Source of the DNA: Vibrio cortegadensis
Lineage (GTDB): Bacteria; Pseudomonadota; Gammaproteobacteria; Enterobacterales; Vibrionaceae
Direction: 5' to 3'
DNA length: 64,000 nucleotides
NCBI RefSeq assembly: GCF_024347395.1
Contig: NZ_AP025472.1
Span: 2,666,001 to 2,730,000, forward strand
Shown here: piece by piece, positions 61,491 to 64,000 of the stretch
Layout: every line of letters starts with the position of its first letter
Numbering within the stretch: position 1 is the first letter of the stretch
The notes under the pieces: generated by a model
What the model was told of the DNA's origin: nothing
What the model saw: only the letters and a program-made list of their open reading frames with translations
Database searches by the model: none
Position numbers and translations under genes: made by a program

Positions 61491-64000
61491 TTAGTTGTGG
61501 CTTACCACTATCATGCGTAATGAATCGAGCTGCACTTGGGCTTTACCAATGTATCCCGTTAACTCTTGAATTTGCGTTTCAATCGCTTCAAGCTCTTCAT
61601 CTCGGATATTTGGGTTTACCGCTTTAAGTGCCTGTAAACGCTCTAACTCACCATTAAGGTTAGACTGCATATCTTGCTGAGCCTGCTCACGGATCGCTTC
61701 TACACGCTCTACAACTTGAGCTTCCCCTAATGAAATAAGCTTATAAACATCATTTTGAACCGATGCCACCAGCTTACTGCCTAAATGACGGTTTACTGGA
61801 CTAAGTTGACGGTTAAAGCTTTCAAATTCTACTTGTGCAGACAGGTCATTACCACGTGCATCCATCATTAAACGGATTGGCGTTGGCGGTAAGAAGCGAC
61901 TGATGCCACTGCGTTTTGGTGCTTGAGCATCAACAAGATAGATAAGCTCTAGCAAGATCGTACCAACAGGCAACGCTTTATTCTTCAGTAAAGAGACCGC
62001 TGACGTACCGACACCTTCACTCATCAATAGATCGATACCACCTTGAATCATTGGGTGTTCCCAGCTGATAAAGTTCATATCTTCACGAGACAATGCGGTT
62101 TCACGATCAAACGTGATCGTCGCGCCTTCATAAGGCAGCCCAGGGTAGCTCGGCACCATCATATGTTCAGATGGCGTCACAACCAGTGCGTTTTCACCTT
62201 TATCGTCTTGATTTAGGCCGATGGTGTCGAATAGGCTCAAAGCAAAAGTGATCAAGCCAGTATCGCCATCGGTTGACGCGATCTTATTGACGATCTCTTG
62301 CGCTTTCTCACCACCATTCGAGTGCATCTCAAGTAGACGGTCACGGCCTTGCTCTAGCTGAGATTTCAACTCTTTGTTCATCTTCGCCGACTCATCAATG
62401 ATTTCATCTAACTGCTCAGTGTTACCTGTCGCTAGCATGTCGATCAATGTCGCTGCGTATTTGTCGTATACCGCGCGTCCTGTCGGGCACGTTTCAGAAA
62501 ATGCACCAAGGCCTTCATCAAACCAACGCGCAAGAATCGCTTGAGAAGTCCCTTTTAGGTAAGGCACATAAATATCGATATCGCGCTCTTGACCAATACG
62601 ATCTAAACGGCCAATGCGCTGCTCTAACAGATCGGGATTAAATGGAAGATCAAACATCACCAATTGGTTAGCAAACTGGAAGTTACGACCTTCAGAACCG
62701 ATTTCACTACAGATCAGAACTTGGGCGCCACCCTCTTCTTGAGCGAAATATGCAGCCGCTTTGTCACGTTCGATGATTGACATGCCTTCATGGAAAACGG
62801 TCGCTCTAATGCCTTCACGTTCTCGTAGTGCTTGCTCAAGTTGTAATGCCGTACTTGCACGAGAGGCAATGACTAACACCTTCTCACTGCGCTTCTCTTT
62901 AACCTTCTCTAATAACCAGTTAACACGCGAATCGAACTGCCACCAAGATGCATCTTCCCCTTCAAATTCTTGGAAGATCTCTTCAGGGTAGAGCATTTTC
63001 ATTGCACGAGCTTCAGGAGGCATTTTGCCACCGATCATGCCAGATACGCGCATTGATGTGGTGTACTGAGATGGAATATCCATTGGTAGCAAGTGAACAT
63101 TACGCTCTGGGAAGCCTTTAATTGCCGCACGAGTGTTACGGAACAGTACTCGCCCCGTACCGTGGCGATCCATTAAGTTGTCAATCAACTCTTGGCGTGC
63201 TGCGGCTTTCTCTTCTTCGCCACTGTCACTTTCGATAATACGGAACAGAGGTTCTACATCTTGCTCTGATAGCAGTTCTGTAATCTGATTCTTCGCGCTA
63301 TTTTCTAATTTGATACCCGAAAACAGTGCCGTTACTGAATCGGCAACTGGTGCGTATTGATCTTCTTCGGTGACAAAGGTTTGATAATCATAAAAACGAT
63401 CAGGATCAAGCAAGCGTAGACGAGCAAAATGGCTTTCTCGACCGAGTTGTTCCGGCGTCGCGGTTAATAGCAGTACGCCTGGAGTGCGATCAGCAAGCCC
63501 TTCAACCACTTGATATTGGCGACTCGGCTTGTCTTCGCTCCACTCTAAGTGATGCGCTTCATCCACGACTAATAGATCCCACTCACCTTCTAATGCTTGC
63601 TCATAACGCTTACGACTCTTACGTAGGAAGTCTAATGAGCAAAGAACATATTGCTGGGTATCAAATGGGTTGTCTGATTCAGCAAAGGCTTCAATGCAAC
63701 GCTCTTCATCAAAGATAGAGAAGTGCAGGTTAAAACGACGCATCATTTCAACGAGCCACTGATGCTGCAATGTTTCTGGAACAACAATAAGAATACGTTC
63801 AGCACGACCAGACAACACTTGTTGGTGAATGATCATACCCGCTTCGATGGTTTTACCTAAGCCCACTTCATCAGCCAGCAATACACGAGGAGCATGACGA
63901 CGACCCACTTCGTGTGCGATGTAAAGTTGATGAGGGATCAGACCTGCACGCATACCACACAGACCACGCATTGGGCTCTTGTGCTGTTCAAACTGATTGC
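61491..64000 (-). CDS. rapA: RNA polymerase-associated ATPase RapA, N-terminus outside the window
   Basis: The reading frame stays open to the right window edge. The visible part is about 836 residues of an expected ~970. It is a Swi2/Snf2-type ATPase that recycles RNA polymerase. Visible motifs: Walker A LADEVGLGKTIEAGM, DEAH box VVDEAHHLEW, motif III LLLTATP, and the helicase C-lobe CSEIGSEGRNFQFANQLVMFDLPFNPDLLEQRIGRLDRIGQ. The apparent Met at 63971 is internal. The C-terminal region (from about 61490 to 62500) is the RapA_C domain. Confidence 0.97.
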   Translation of the reverse strand, partial: NQFEQHKSPMRGLCGMRAGLIPHQLYIAHEVGRRHAPRVLLADEVGLGKTIEAGMIIHQQVLSGRAERILIVVPETLQHQWLVEMMRRFNLHFSIFDEERCIEAFAESDNPFDTQQYVLCSLDFLRKSRKRYEQALEGEWDLLVVDEAHHLEWSEDKPSRQYQVVEGLADRTPGVLLLTATPEQLGRESHFARLRLLDPDRFYDYQTFVTEEDQYAPVADSVTALFSGIKLENSAKNQITELLSEQDVEPLFRIIESDSGEEEKAAARQELIDNLMDRHGTGRVLFRNTRAAIKGFPERNVHLLPMDIPSQYTTSMRVSGMIGGKMPPEARAMKMLYPEEIFQEFEGEDASWWQFDSRVNWLLEKVKEKRSEKVLVIASRASTALQLEQALREREGIRATVFHEGMSIIERDKAAAYFAQEEGGAQVLICSEIGSEGRNFQFANQLVMFDLPFNPDLLEQRIGRLDRIGQERDIDIYVPYLKGTSQAILARWFDEGLGAFSETCPTGRAVYDKYAATLIDMLATGNTEQLDEIIDESAKMNKELKSQLEQGRDRLLEMHSNGGEKAQEIVNKIASTDGDTGLITFALSLFDTIGLNQDDKGENALVVTPSEHMMVPSYPGLPYEGATITFDRETALSREDMNFISWEHPMIQGGIDLLMSEGVGTSAVSLLKNKALPVGTILLELIYLVDAQAPKRSGISRFLPPTPIRLMMDARGNDLSAQVEFESFNRQLSPVNRHLGSKLVASVQNDVYKLISLGEAQVVERVEAIREQAQQDMQSNLNGELERLQALKAVNPNIRDEELEAIETQIQELTGYIGKAQVQLDSLRMIVVSHN

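Overview
The window is a 64 kb piece of the main chromosome of a gammaproteobacterium in the Vibrionaceae, most likely Vibrio or a close relative. The evidence is gene order: plsY/folB, tsaD, rpsU-yqeY-dnaG-rpoD, glmS-deoR-pykF, ilvIH with an acyl-CoA ligase and leuO, leuABCD, djlA/lptD-surA-pdxA-rsmA-apaG-apaH/folA, cgtA-rpmA-rplU/ispB, mdh/argR, a TAXI-type TRAP transporter, and rluA/rapA. Protein sequences agree (SurA, LeuO, RpoD, the YjjP/YjjB pair). No genus is proved from this sequence alone.

Layout. 0-8.4 kb: folate (folK partial, folB), phospholipid (plsY), tRNA modification (tsaD), the macromolecular synthesis cluster rpsU-yqeY-dnaG-rpoD, and a lysidine-type tRNA-Ile2(CAU). 8.7-11.6 kb: an orphan DctP-type TRAP binding protein, a small membrane protein and nagB. 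11.7-14.9 kb: the most accessory-looking stretch, with a ~300 bp degenerate IS6-family element and a LysR regulator divergent from a YdcZ-type membrane protein and an NAD-dependent epimerase. 14.9-20.3 kb: glmS, a DeoR-family regulator, pykF and a GntR regulator. 20.8-28.4 kb: a diguanylate cyclase, ilvIH, a long-chain acyl-CoA ligase and leuO. 28.9-34.0 kb: a TetR-controlled RND efflux operon. 34.4-39.4 kb: leuLABCD with a readable leader peptide and attenuator. 39.6-50.6 kb: DUF547 and DUF924 proteins, djlA, the lptD-to-apaH operon, folA and the YjjB/YjjP exporter. 50.7-55.9 kb: cgtA, rpmA, rplU, ispB, mdh and argR. 56.2-64 kb: TAXI TRAP binding protein and fused permease, a universal stress protein, rluA and rapA (truncated by the window end).

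How it works together. Much of the window is housekeeping: translation (rpsU, rplU, rpmA, cgtA, rsmA, rluA, tsaD), transcription and replication (rpoD, rapA, dnaG), outer-membrane assembly (lptD, surA), cofactors (folA/B/K, pdxA, ispB) and branched-chain amino acids (ilvIH, leuABCD, LeuO). nagB and glmS, which run opposing reactions on glucosamine-6-phosphate, face each other across the accessory cassette, with a DeoR-type regulator beside glmS.

I saw no CRISPR array, prophage, integron, secretion system, toxin-antitoxin pair or recognisable defence island. The best candidates for something little described are regulatory or small: the leuL attenuator, a nested inverted repeat in the glmS leader, a 28-codon SlyX-like ORF in the pykF leader, the miniature IS6 remnant and its neighbouring cassette, and a structured rplU leader.
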